Shown here: one piece after another, positions 34,401-43,225 of the stretch | How the letters are laid out: every line of letters starts with the position of its first letter | How positions within the stretch are numbered: position 1 is the first letter of the stretch | Source: Methylobacterium hispanicum | GTDB lineage: Bacteria > Pseudomonadota > Alphaproteobacteria > Rhizobiales > Beijerinckiaceae | DNA length: 45,411 bases | Direction of reading: 5' to 3' | Assembly (NCBI RefSeq): GCF_022179285.1 | Contig: NZ_BPQO01000042.1 | Location: 1 to 45,411 of the forward strand | Translations under genes and position numbers: made by a program | The notes under the pieces: generated by a model | Databases searched by the model: none | Told to the model about the DNA's origin: nothing | Seen by the model: only the letters and a program-made list of their open reading frames with translations

Positions 34401-37400
34401 AGGAGGCCCTGCGCGAGGTCGCGGTGCGCCTCTCCGGCTCGGGCAACGGCATCCAGGTGCTGAGCCGCCCGCGCCTCGCCCAGACGCCCTGGCAGCTCCA
34501 CGCCTCCGCCAAGGTGGTCGAGGGCAACTTCTCGCCGGCCGTCGCTCCCGACGTCGAGATGCCCGAGGACCGCGCGGTCACGGGCGAGGCCCTCTACGCC
34601 CAGGCGCTCGCCGCCGGCCTCGGCTTCGGCCCGAGCTTCCGGCAGGTCGCCCTCTCGGCGCGGCTCGACGACGAGACCATCGTCTCCGACCTCGTGCCGG
34701 CGGAGGCGGACGCGCGCTACGGCCTCGTGCCGGCCCGCCTCGATGCCTGCTTCCACGGCCTGATCCTGCTCTTCGCGGATCTCCTCGGCGAGAACGCCGG
34801 CAAGGCCTACATCCCGGTCCGCTTCGGCGAGATCCGGCTGGTGAAGCCCGGCGCGTCGATCGCCCGCGCGGTGATCCGCACCCGCCGCTGCAACGAGCGC
34901 AGCATCCTGGCCGACTTCACCGTGCTCGACGCCGACGGCGCGGTCGTCGCCACCATCCGCGAGGGCCGCTTCCAGGCGCTGCGCGCCAAGGGCGGCGACG
35001 ATCTGGCCGCCTACGCCATCACCCAGACCACCGAGCTCGCTACCGAGCCGACCGCCGTGCCGATGGACCGGCGCCCGACCATCGCGGCGCGCCTGAAGCC
35101 CGCCGTCGATGCCGCGAAGGCCGACGCCGATGCCGGCCTGTCACCGGGCCACCTCCTGCTGGAGGGCTGGGCGACCTCGCTGGCCTACAGGCTGGCGTCA
35201 GGTCTCGCCGAGGGTGGCAAGGTCGCGGTGGACGCGCGACGCGTGCCGGCCGAGCTGCGCCCGTGGCTCGTCAACGCGCTGCTGGCGCTCGAGAGCAGCG
35301 GGCTCGCCGAGCAGGCGGGTGCTGCCTGGACGCTCAACGACGGCTCGGCGCTGCCCGCCCCCGACGAGATCGTGCGCTGGATCGCGGCCGACCATCCGGA
35401 GCTGTCGGCCGAGCTGGTGCTGGTCGCCGATGTCGGCGCGCTGGTCGAGCGGCTGCTCGCGGGCGATCTCACCGACGCCCCGGCCCTGCCGCAGAACGCG
35501 CTCGACGCCTTCACCCTGCGCAGCGCCACCGCGCGCCACGCGGCTGACGTGGTCGCCCGCATCGCGGAGGCGGCGCGCGAGCGCCTGCCGAAGGACCGGG
35601 CGCTGCGCATCCTGCAGGCCGGCTTCGGCCCGCTCTCGGCCCAGGTCGCGACCTTCGCGGACGAGGTCGAGGCGCGGCTCACCGTGTTCGACACCGACCG
35701 GCGTCTGGCCGAGCGCGCCCGCCTCGCCCTGCCGCGCGGCGTCACCGTGATCGAGGCCGCCGAGGAGTTGCCGGCTTCGGGCTTCGACCTCGTCCTGACG
35801 AGCGGGGCGCTCCACCGCGGCGCCCGCGAGTTGCCCCGACAGCTCGCCGACGCGCTCGCCACCGGCGGCCTCATGGTCGCGGTGGAGCCGGGAGCGTCGC
35901 TGTTCCGCGACCTCGTCTTCGGCCTCACCCCGGGCTGGTTCGAGGCGGGCGTGGGCGATCTCCCCGTCGGCCGCCTCGACGACATCGCGGGCTGGCAGCG
36001 GACGCTCAGCGCCACCGGCCTCGTCAGCGTCCAGGCCGAGCGCGCGGCTTCGGCCAACGGCGACGACCTGCTCCTCGTCGCCGAGGCGCCGGCCCGCCCG
36101 GCGCCTGCGCCGGCCCAGACCTTCGCCTTCGTGATCGGCTCGGACGACGAGTTCGCTGCCGAGACCGCGTCCTCGCTGGCCACCCTGCTCGTCGCCAGCG
36201 GCGTGCACGTCTCGATCATCCTCGATTCCGACGCCTCCCTGATGGAGCTGGAGCGGGAGACCCCCGACACGGTGGTGTTCCTGGCCGGCGCCTTCACCCG
36301 CGGCGGCGAGGCGGCCGAGCGCCTGCGCGACCGCTGCCTCAGCCTCAAGCGCTGCATCGAGCATCTGGGCGCCCGCCAGACCCGGCTCTGGGTCGTGGCG
36401 CCCGGCGCCACGCGCGAGCGCGGCGGTCAGGCCACCAACGTCGAGGCCGGCGTCTGGGCCTTCTCGCGCACGCTGGCCAACGAGGTGCAGAACCTCGACG
36501 TGCGCCGCATCGACCTCGCGCCCGAGATGTCCTCGAAGCGCGCCTCCGAGCGCCTGCGCGACCTCATCCTCTCGGGGACTCCCGAGACCGAGATCGTGCT
36601 GGACGAGGACCGCACGCAGGTCGTGCGCTTCCATCCCGGCGCCGCGCGCCGCCGCGCCGCGGATGCCGTGCCGGCCGAGGCCGCGCGCCTCGAGCGCAGC
36701 AACACCGGCGGTCTCAACGAGATGGTCTGGGGCCCGGCCGAGCGCCGCAAGCCCGGCCCCGGCGAGGTCGAGATCGCCGTCGAGGCAACCGGCCTCAACT
36801 TCCGCGACGTGCTCTGGGCGCTCTCGATGCTCCCGGAGGAGATCCTGGAGGACGGCTTCGCCGGCCCCCGCCTCGGCCTCGAATGCGCCGGCCGCGTCGC
36901 GGCTGTCGGTCCGGGCGTCTCGACCTTCAAGGTCGGCGATCCGGTCGTGGCCTTCGCCCAGTCGGGCTTCGCCACGCACATCGTCGTGCCCGACCTCGTG
37001 GTGGCGCCCGCCCCCGAGGGGCTCGACCCGATGGCGGCGGCGACCGTGCCGGTGGCCTTCCTCACCGCCTATTACGGCCTCGTCTCGCTGGCCCGCCTGC
37101 GCCGCGGCGAGTGGGTGCTGGTCCATGGCGGCGCGGGCGGCGTCGGCCTCGCCGCGCTCCAGATCGCCAAGCTGAAGGGCGCGCGCGTCATCGCGACGGC
37201 GGGCTCGCGCGAGAAGCGGGCGCTGGTGAAGGCGCTCGGCGCCGAGCACGTGCTCGATTCGCGCTCGCTCGCCTTCGTGGACGAGATCCGGGCGATCACC
37301 GGGTCGGGCGTCGACGTGGTGCTGAACAGCCTGTTCGGCGAGGCGATGGAGCGCTCGCTCAACGCCCTCAAACCCTTCGGCCGCTTCGTGGAGCTGGGCA

Positions 37401-38929
37401 AGCGCGACTACGTCGCCAACACCCATATCGGCCTGCGCCCGTTCCGCCGGAACCTCTCCTATTTCGGCGTCGATCTCGATCAGGTGCTGCAGCACCAGGG
37501 CGAGGACGGGGCGCGCCTCTTCCGCGAGGTGATGGCGCTGTTCGGCGAGGGCGGCCTGAAGCCCCTGCCCTTCCAGCCCTTCACGGCGGAGGAGACGTCG
37601 GACGCTTTCCGGCTGATGCAGCAATCCGGCCATATCGGGAAGATCGTCATCAGCCCGCCGAAGCCCGGCCGCGTTCCGGCCGCGCAGCGCTCGAGCTTCG
37701 CGATCTCCGAGACGGGCGCACACCTCGTCACCGGCGGCCTCGGCGGCTTCGGCCTGGAGGCGGCGCGCTGGCTCGCGGACCGGGGCGCCAAGCACATCGT
37801 GCTCTGCGGCCGCAAGGGTGCTTCGAGCGAGGAGGCGAAGGCGGCGGTCACTGAGCTCGCCGCGCGCGGCATTACGGTCGAGGCGCCTGCGGTGGACATC
37901 ACCAGCCGCGCCGCGGTCGATCGCCTGATCGCGGGCATCGAGGCCAAGGGCGGCCGGCTCGCGGGCGTGATCCACGCCGCGGCCGTGCTGCAGGACGGCC
38001 TGATCGCCAACATCGACGCGGCCAACCTCGACGCGGTGATCGGCCCGAAGGTGATCGGCGCCCAGCACCTCGACGCGGCGACCCGCGACCGTCAGCTCGA
38101 CTACTTCGTGGTGTTCTCCTCGGCGACCACCTTCATCGGCAACCCGGGCCAGGGCGCGTATGTCGCCGCCAACGGCTTCATGGAGGGGCTCGCCCGCCAG
38201 CGCCGCCGCCGGGGGCTGCCGGCGCTCGCGGTCGCCTGGGGCGCCATCGGCGATGTCGGCATGCTCGCCCGCAACAAGGCGGTGATGGAGACGCTGGCTT
38301 CCCGCGTCGGCGTCACGCCGATGGAGGCGCGCCGCTGCCTCGACCTGATGGAGGAGGCGCTGCAGGCCCAGGGCCAGAGCCCGGACGAGGCGGTCGTCGC
38401 CATCGCGGCGATGCACTGGGGCAAGGCGCGCGAGCGCCTCGCCACCCTCAAGTCGCCGAGCTACAGCGACCTCGGCTCCGACCAGCAGGCGGAGGCCGGC
38501 GCGGTCGCGACGATCAACATCGCGGCGCTTCTCAAGGGCGGCGACCTCGACACGGCCCGCAAGACCGTGGCCGACGCGATCGTCGAGGACATCGCCCGCA
38601 TCCTGCGCCTGCCGAAGGACGACATCAGCCGCGTGCGCCAGCTCTCGGAGATCGGCCTCGACTCGCTGATGGGCGTGGAGCTCGGCGCCAGCCTGCAGGA
38701 GCGCTTCGGCCTCGATTCGCCGCCGGCCGGGCTCTCGTCGGGCCTCACCGTCAATGAGCTGTCCGAGACCTTAATTCAGGCGGTTTCGGCGCCCATGGAT
38801 GAGGCCGCCGGCGTCGCGCTCAGCCTCGCCTCGAAGCATGTCGGCAGCGAGGTCGACGCGACCGCGATCGCGCCCTTCCAGGACCTCGTCGAGCAGAACA
38901 GTCGCGAGATCAAAGAGATCCTTCCATGA
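31499..38929 (+). CDS. Reducing type I polyketide/fatty-acid synthase, RkpA/WcbR-like
   Basis: 2,476 residues from GTG 31499, where the family-like start TQRTDIAIVGRACRLPGA begins; ATG 31349 would add 50 residues. Domains: KS (~5-425; Cys175, His310, His348), AT (~530-840; Ser623 in GHSVGE, substrate motif YPFH), DH (~880-1165; His923 in HxxxGxxxxP, Asp1082), a methyltransferase-like region (~1200-1530) with degraded SAM loop QAGFGPLS, a structural KR half (~1550-1690), ER (~1730-2030; HGGAGGVGL), KR (~2070-2250; TGGLGGFG) and ACP (Ser2389 in GLDSLMGV). No thioesterase. A ~60-residue tail follows the ACP. It probably works iteratively, making a saturated acyl chain for the coupled oxoamine synthase (ATGA overlap). 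Size and pairing match S. meliloti RkpA and B. pseudomallei WcbR; I infer a capsule-lipid role. Confidence 0.93.
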   Translation: MTQRTDIAIVGRACRLPGASSVDGLWQLLTEPRCAVSRVPDDRWSLDRFGHPRAQERGKSYTWAAGVLDDVWSFDPAVFGISPREAEQMDPQQRLLLELTWEALEDAGLRPSAVAGSQIGVFVGASSLDYGNLRILDASSGDAYAATGNTLSILSNRISYIFDLKGPSFTVDTACSSSLVALDNAVQAIQSGRIDTAVVAGVNVLASPFNFICFSNAQMLSRTGLCQAFSANADGYVRSEGGVVLVLQSAEAAMRADATVRGRIVASGVNSDGRTTGISLPSGYAQGALLEKVYREAEIDLDRIAFVEAHGTGTPVGDPIEASAIGTKLGRLRKAPLPIGSIKTNIGHTEPTSGLAGLLKASLALEHDLVPASLHSAELNPDIPFGELNLDVVRQARPIARGTAERFAGVNSFGFGGTNAHVVLSDAEPTARVAMAGPASEGPEVLLLSAQSRAALNDLALDYAERFERADAAEAKRIAAGAAHRRERLNARLAIPLDGKTDVAATLRAVGEGEDNADAVTGTAIDRAAEVAFIYSGNGSQWAGMGREAYAENAVFRAAFDRIDALFQPYAKWSLKEALEAEDLDKRLALTSVSQPLIFAIQSASTTALRARGLNPAYVLGHSVGEIAAAEAAGILSLEQAVRVIFYRSHHQETTRGQGTMAVLLMPVEEVPGALKEFPTLDIAAYNSPKAVTVAGPVADIDAALKALSRKRRRGRKLDLDYPFHGRIMDPTEKPLLRDLAGLKPSAGTTRMVSTVTGKILSGEEFGATYWWRNIREPVRFCDAVQEATRQGARIFVEVGPRATLMSHVGDAIEPLGIDNAVVGVMHRKEAGGDPIAKAVSAALVQGAAVDEALLFGAAPKGAIGLPTYPWQRRSFRLAETTESVGATSARHYHPLIGSRTTPDGLEWNGFVDTVTVPELDDHRIEGQAIMPGAGFVEMALACAREALRSDEIVLADFEIHAPMVFNEEALREVAVRLSGSGNGIQVLSRPRLAQTPWQLHASAKVVEGNFSPAVAPDVEMPEDRAVTGEALYAQALAAGLGFGPSFRQVALSARLDDETIVSDLVPAEADARYGLVPARLDACFHGLILLFADLLGENAGKAYIPVRFGEIRLVKPGASIARAVIRTRRCNERSILADFTVLDADGAVVATIREGRFQALRAKGGDDLAAYAITQTTELATEPTAVPMDRRPTIAARLKPAVDAAKADADAGLSPGHLLLEGWATSLAYRLASGLAEGGKVAVDARRVPAELRPWLVNALLALESSGLAEQAGAAWTLNDGSALPAPDEIVRWIAADHPELSAELVLVADVGALVERLLAGDLTDAPALPQNALDAFTLRSATARHAADVVARIAEAARERLPKDRALRILQAGFGPLSAQVATFADEVEARLTVFDTDRRLAERARLALPRGVTVIEAAEELPASGFDLVLTSGALHRGARELPRQLADALATGGLMVAVEPGASLFRDLVFGLTPGWFEAGVGDLPVGRLDDIAGWQRTLSATGLVSVQAERAASANGDDLLLVAEAPARPAPAPAQTFAFVIGSDDEFAAETASSLATLLVASGVHVSIILDSDASLMELERETPDTVVFLAGAFTRGGEAAERLRDRCLSLKRCIEHLGARQTRLWVVAPGATRERGGQATNVEAGVWAFSRTLANEVQNLDVRRIDLAPEMSSKRASERLRDLILSGTPETEIVLDEDRTQVVRFHPGAARRRAADAVPAEAARLERSNTGGLNEMVWGPAERRKPGPGEVEIAVEATGLNFRDVLWALSMLPEEILEDGFAGPRLGLECAGRVAAVGPGVSTFKVGDPVVAFAQSGFATHIVVPDLVVAPAPEGLDPMAAATVPVAFLTAYYGLVSLARLRRGEWVLVHGGAGGVGLAALQIAKLKGARVIATAGSREKRALVKALGAEHVLDSRSLAFVDEIRAITGSGVDVVLNSLFGEAMERSLNALKPFGRFVELGKRDYVANTHIGLRPFRRNLSYFGVDLDQVLQHQGEDGARLFREVMALFGEGGLKPLPFQPFTAEETSDAFRLMQQSGHIGKIVISPPKPGRVPAAQRSSFAISETGAHLVTGGLGGFGLEAARWLADRGAKHIVLCGRKGASSEEAKAAVTELAARGITVEAPAVDITSRAAVDRLIAGIEAKGGRLAGVIHAAAVLQDGLIANIDAANLDAVIGPKVIGAQHLDAATRDRQLDYFVVFSSATTFIGNPGQGAYVAANGFMEGLARQRRRRGLPALAVAWGAIGDVGMLARNKAVMETLASRVGVTPMEARRCLDLMEEALQAQGQSPDEAVVAIAAMHWGKARERLATLKSPSYSDLGSDQQAEAGAVATINIAALLKGGDLDTARKTVADAIVEDIARILRLPKDDISRVRQLSEIGLDSLMGVELGASLQERFGLDSPPAGLSSGLTVNELSETLIQAVSAPMDEAAGVALSLASKHVGSEVDATAIAPFQDLVEQNSREIKEILP

Positions 38930-40290
38930 CGAATCCGAAGCCGGACGGGGGGCGCGCCGCTCTGGCAGGTTTTGTGACGAACCGGCTGGGGCGCACGCCG
39001 CCCCGGCCGCAGCCGGCCCGGGCCTCCGGGCCCTCTCAGGATCCTGCGATCCTCAGCTTCGAATCGCTGCCGGGCTACCGTGAGCTGAAGCTTCAGCGCT
39101 CGGCCGCCGACCTGATCGGGCTCGGCAACCCGTTCTTCCACGTCCACGAGACGAAAGCCGGCGCCACCACGCGCATCGCGGGCCGGCCCTTCGTCAACTT
39201 CTCGTCCTACGATTATCTCGGGCTGAACGGACACCCGCGGGTGAGCGCGGCCGCCAAGGCCGCGATCGACGCCTTCGGCACCTCGTCCTCGGCGAGCCGC
39301 GTGGTCGCGGGTGAGCGGCCCGGCCACATCAGCCTGGAGAAGGCCCTGGCGGCGCATTACCGGACGGATGCCTGCGTCGCGATGGTGAGCGGGCACGCCA
39401 CCAACGTCACGACGATCGGTGCGCTCCTCGATGGCGGCGACGTGATCTACCACGACGCGCTCAGCCACAACTCGATCGTCACGGGCGCGCAGCTCTCCGG
39501 CGCGCAGCGTCGCAGCTTCGCCCACAACGACCTCGACGCGCTCGAGACCTTGCTGCAGGCCACCCGCCACGAGCACCGCCGGGCGCTCATCGTGGTCGAG
39601 GGCCTCTACAGCATGGACGGCGACGCGCCGGACATCGCCGGCCTGATCGCCCTGAAGCAGCGCTACAACGCGTGGCTGATGGTGGACGAGGCCCACGGCC
39701 TCGGCGTCCTCGGGCGTACCGGAGCCGGGCTGTTCGAGCATGCCGGGATCGACCCGACCAGCGTCGATATCTGGATGGGCACCTTCTCGAAGACGCTCTC
39801 CGGCTGCGGCGGCTACATCTGCGGCCCGGCGGCGCTGATCGAGTACCTGAAGTGCACGGCCGGCGGCTTCGTCTACAGCGTCGGCATGTCGCCCCCGCTC
39901 GCGGCGGCGGCGGAGGCCGCGCTCGCCGTGATGCAGGCCGAGCCCGAGCGGGTCGAGCGCCTGCGCCGGAACGGCCGCCTCTTCCTCGACTGCGCCAGGA
40001 AGCACGGGCTCGACACCGGCTTCAGCCTGGGGCTCGCGGTGATCCCGGTGATCGTGGGCGATTCGCTGAAATCCGTGACGCTCTCGGACCGTCTCTACAA
40101 GCGCGGCATCAACGTGCAGCCGATCATCCACCCGGCCGTGCCGGAGCGGGCCTCGCGGCTGCGCTTCTTCATGACCTCGGAGCACACGGCCGAGCAGATC
40201 CGCGACACGGTCGCGGCGGTGGCCGAGGAACTCGCCGCCATCGAGCAGGGCGGCTCGCTGATCGAGCAGCTGCTGGCCAAGCGCGCCTGA
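38926..40290 (+). CDS. Alpha-oxoamine synthase, RkpG/WcbT-like (PLP-dependent)
   Basis: 454 residues; its ATG overlaps the synthase stop by four bases. After a Pro-rich head (~1-60) comes a fold-type I aminotransferase of the BioF/KBL/SPT group: FVNFSSYDYLGLNGHPRV, His181 in ALSHNSIV stacking on PLP, Asp254 and His257 in MVDEAHGLG, and Schiff-base Lys289 in TFSKTLSG. These enzymes condense an amino acid with an acyl thioester and release CO2 to give an amino-ketone. Coupled to a synthase without thioesterase, it likely takes the chain from the ACP. It is not obviously biotin BioF: the head is longer and no bio genes adjoin. The amino acid used is unknown. Confidence 0.93.
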   Translation: MTNPKPDGGRAALAGFVTNRLGRTPPRPQPARASGPSQDPAILSFESLPGYRELKLQRSAADLIGLGNPFFHVHETKAGATTRIAGRPFVNFSSYDYLGLNGHPRVSAAAKAAIDAFGTSSSASRVVAGERPGHISLEKALAAHYRTDACVAMVSGHATNVTTIGALLDGGDVIYHDALSHNSIVTGAQLSGAQRRSFAHNDLDALETLLQATRHEHRRALIVVEGLYSMDGDAPDIAGLIALKQRYNAWLMVDEAHGLGVLGRTGAGLFEHAGIDPTSVDIWMGTFSKTLSGCGGYICGPAALIEYLKCTAGGFVYSVGMSPPLAAAAEAALAVMQAEPERVERLRRNGRLFLDCARKHGLDTGFSLGLAVIPVIVGDSLKSVTLSDRLYKRGINVQPIIHPAVPERASRLRFFMTSEHTAEQIRDTVAAVAEELAAIEQGGSLIEQLLAKRA

Positions 40291-41058
40291 ACGCAGACCG
40301 TCGGCGCGGCCGCGCCGTGGCCGCGCGGTCGTCAGGCGGAGCCGGCTGATCGCCCCGGGATCGCCGACTGCGCTCGGGGTGTCATACCGTTTCCGGTCGA
40401 TGGGTTCGGTTCGACGCATCGTCCCGGAACTGAGCGCGGGTCCCCTCTCCCAAAGGGAGAGGTCTGCTTTCGCAGAAAGCCGGGTGAGGGGTATGACGCT
40501 GCCATACGAGGCGGCGCCCTGAACGCGCGTCGACCGCGTGCTCGGTCCTGACCCGTCATACCCCTCACCCCAACCCTCTCCCTATGGGAGAGGGGGCATG
40601 GCGCGGTTCACCTTACAGCGCCGAACCGCTCAACCAAAATCCGTGTCCCCCGAGCGCCGGCCGGTCGTCCGGCCGGGCTCGATCGGCTGCCGCCGAGACC
40701 AGACCGGAACCGCGCCGTCCGACGATTCCGGGCCCGACGCGATCGATCTCGCTCACCCGGCAGAGGCCGGCCAGCCCGGCGCTAGTCCGGCCCAGTTCTC
40801 GATGAACTCAAGTCATCGCACCGCAAAATCCTGCCCGGCTCTTTACTGCGCCGCAGCAAGATCAGATGTTGCTTGCCCGAAGTCCTGTTTGCTCTGTGCC
40901 GCGAAGTTTGGCAAGCATGGCGGGGACGTCTTGGGAAGGAATGCCCGTACTGCAGCGAACGTCACCGAATCACGTCCAGAGCACACGTCCCATGGCCGGA
41001 TCCGGCCAAGCTCCACGATCACAAGCCCACGCCAGGCATCGAATTCAAGGACGGTAGA
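40291..41058. other. Long intergenic region between the oxoamine synthase and hppA
   Basis: 768 bases. It holds the inverted pair of palindromic repeat units at 40442-40594 and, from about 40600 to 41058, a stretch with lower GC near 40800-40900 that should include the hppA promoter. Open frames crossing it, such as one from 40538 to 41062 rich in PSPQPSP-type sequence, arise from the repeats and are not genes. Confidence 0.55.
40442..40594. repeat. Inverted pair of palindromic repeat units
   Basis: Left unit: hairpin 40444-40462 (CCTCTCCC/GGGAGAGG) followed by GGGTGAGGGGTATGACG at 40482-40498. Right unit, in reverse: CGTCATACCCCTCACCC at 40554-40570 followed by hairpin 40574-40594 (CCCTCTCCC/GGGAGAGGG). 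The 17-base segments are exact reverse complements 55 bases apart, so two copies of one element face each other. A 5-bp hairpin (40463-40476) lies within the left unit. The layout is like REP/BIME pairs. Confidence 0.8.
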
Positions 41059-43203
41059 ATGACACCATTGCTGCTGATCATCCTGGGCGGGCTCTGCGCC
41101 GTCGCCTACGGGATCGTCACGATCACCGACGTGTTGAAGCGCGACCCCGGCACCCAGCGGATGCAGGAGATCGCGGGCGCCATCGCGGAGGGCGCCCAGG
41201 CCTATCTGCGGCGGCAATACGCGACGATCGGCATCGTCGGCGTCGTCCTCTTCGTGGTGCTGGCCGTCTTTCTCGGGATCAAGGTGGCGGTGGGCTTCCT
41301 GATCGGCGCGGTGCTTTCCGGGGTCGCCGGCTTCATCGGCATGAACGTCTCGGTGCGCGCCAACGTCCGCACGGCGCAAGCCGCCTCCACCTCGCTCGGC
41401 GGGGGCCTGGAGGTCGCGTTCAAGTCCGGCGCCGTCACCGGCATGCTGGTGGCCGGCCTCGCGCTGCTGGGCGTCGCCCTCTACTACCTCTACCTCACCC
41501 GCGGCGCCGGGCTCGCGCCGTCGAGCCGCGAGGTGATCGACGCGCTGGTGGCCCTCGGCTTCGGCGCCTCGCTGATCTCGATCTTCGCGCGGCTGGGCGG
41601 CGGCATCTTCACCAAGGGCGCGGATGTCGGCGGCGACCTCGTCGGCAAGGTCGAGGCCGGTATCCCGGAGGACGATCCGCGCAACCCCGCCACCATCGCC
41701 GACAACGTGGGCGACAATGTCGGCGACTGCGCCGGCATGGCCGCCGACCTGTTCGAGACCTACGCGGTCACGGTCGTGGCCACCATGGTGCTCGCCGCGA
41801 TCTTCTTCTCCGGCCCCACGGGGAGCGGGGGCGCGGTGCTCGAATCGATGATGCTCTACCCGCTGGCCATCGGGGCGGCCTGCATCGTCACCTCCATCGC
41901 CGGCACCTACGCGGTGCGGCTCGGCGCCAACCAGTCGATCATGGGCGCGCTCTACAAGGGCCTGATCACGGCCGGCGTGCTCTCGGTCGCGGCGATCGCC
42001 CTCGTCAACCTCACCCTGCTCGGCGGGTTCTCCACGAGCTTCACCACCTCGACCGGGCAGAGCTTCACCTCGGCCGGCCTGTTCGGCTGCGCGGTGATCG
42101 GGCTGGCGATCACCGCGCTGATCGTGGTGATCACCGAGTACTACACCGGCACGAACTTCCGGCCCGTGAAGTCGATCGCCGACGCCTCGGTTACCGGCCA
42201 CGGCACCAACGTGATCCAGGGTCTGGCGATCTCGCTCGAATCGACGGCGCTGCCGGCGATCGTGATCGTGGCCGGCATCATCGCGACCTACGCGCTCGCC
42301 GGCCTCTTCGGCATCGCCATCGCGGTGACCGCGATGCTGGCGCTCGCCGGCTTCGTCGTGGCGCTGGACGCCTTCGGCCCCGTCACCGACAACGCGGGCG
42401 GCATCGCCGAGATGGCCGGCCTGCCGCCGGACGTGCGGAAGTCCACGGACGCCCTCGACGCGGTCGGCAACACCACCAAGGCGGTGACCAAGGGCTACGC
42501 CATCGGCTCTGCGGGCCTCGGAGCGCTGGTGCTGTTCGCCGCCTACACCTCCGACCTGAACTACTTCATCGCCAACGCCAGCGACACGCAGTACCGCTTC
42601 TTCAAGGGCGTCGTCGTCGATTTCTCGCTGTCGAACCCCTACGTCGTGGTCGGCCTGCTGCTCGGCGGCCTGATTCCGTTCCTCTTCGCCGGCATCGCCA
42701 TGACGGCGGTGGGTCGCGCCGCCGGCGCCGTGGTGGAGGAGGTGCGGCGCCAGTTCCGCGAGAAGCCCGGCATCATGCAGGGGACCGACCGGCCCGATTA
42801 CGGCCGCGCCGTCGACATGCTGACGCGCGCCGCGATCCGCGAGATGATCGTGCCCTCGCTCCTGCCGGTCCTGACGCCGATCGTTCTGTTCTTCGTGATC
42901 CAGCTGATCGCGGGCAAGAGCCAGGCCTTCGCCACGGTGGGCGCCTCGCTGCTCGGCGTGATCATCACCGGCCTCTACGTCGCGGTCTCGATGACGTCCG
43001 GCGGCGGCGCCTGGGACAACGCGAAGAAGTACATCGAGGACGGGCACCACGGCGGCAAGGGCTCCGACGCCCACAAGGCGGCGGTGACCGGCGACACGGT
43101 CGGCGACCCCTACAAGGACACGGCGGGCCCGGCCGTGAACCCGGCGATCAAGATCACCAACATCATCGCCCTGCTGCTGCTGGCCGTGCTGGCGCACAGC
43201 TGA
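41059..43203 (+). CDS. hppA: K+-insensitive membrane H+-translocating pyrophosphatase
   Basis: 714 residues from ATG 41059, with AAGGA seven bases upstream. About 16 membrane helices with the pyrophosphate-binding loops GGGIFTKGADVGGDLVGKVE and NPATIADNVGDNVGDCAGM, and the C-terminal WDNAKKYIEDG and DTVGDPYKDTAGPAVNP. The diagnostic segment GNTTKAVTKG carries Lys474, the residue that replaces potassium in K+-independent enzymes (Ala in K+-dependent ones). It couples PPi hydrolysis to proton export, saving energy from biosynthetic pyrophosphate. It is a monocistronic-looking gene followed by a hairpin. Confidence 0.97.
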   Translation: MTPLLLIILGGLCAVAYGIVTITDVLKRDPGTQRMQEIAGAIAEGAQAYLRRQYATIGIVGVVLFVVLAVFLGIKVAVGFLIGAVLSGVAGFIGMNVSVRANVRTAQAASTSLGGGLEVAFKSGAVTGMLVAGLALLGVALYYLYLTRGAGLAPSSREVIDALVALGFGASLISIFARLGGGIFTKGADVGGDLVGKVEAGIPEDDPRNPATIADNVGDNVGDCAGMAADLFETYAVTVVATMVLAAIFFSGPTGSGGAVLESMMLYPLAIGAACIVTSIAGTYAVRLGANQSIMGALYKGLITAGVLSVAAIALVNLTLLGGFSTSFTTSTGQSFTSAGLFGCAVIGLAITALIVVITEYYTGTNFRPVKSIADASVTGHGTNVIQGLAISLESTALPAIVIVAGIIATYALAGLFGIAIAVTAMLALAGFVVALDAFGPVTDNAGGIAEMAGLPPDVRKSTDALDAVGNTTKAVTKGYAIGSAGLGALVLFAAYTSDLNYFIANASDTQYRFFKGVVVDFSLSNPYVVVGLLLGGLIPFLFAGIAMTAVGRAAGAVVEEVRRQFREKPGIMQGTDRPDYGRAVDMLTRAAIREMIVPSLLPVLTPIVLFFVIQLIAGKSQAFATVGASLLGVIITGLYVAVSMTSGGGAWDNAKKYIEDGHHGGKGSDAHKAAVTGDTVGDPYKDTAGPAVNPAIKITNIIALLLLAVLAHS

Positions 43204-43225
43204 GCCCCGCGACGGACCCGAGAGG

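Noticed and set aside
31427..34756. Antisense open frame of over 1,100 codons across the synthase gene
   Set aside because: It is Arg/Ala/Gly/Asp-rich with no domain, and it mirrors codon bias of the real gene; long antisense frames are expected at this GC content.
35198..38416. Second antisense open frame of over 1,000 codons across the synthase gene
   Set aside because: Same composition artefact; the plus strand encodes recognisable ER and KR motifs in this interval.
40538..41062. 174-codon frame starting in the intergenic repeats
   Set aside because: Its beginning is PSPQPSP-type sequence translated from the repeat units, and the rest has no family features or consistent codon use.
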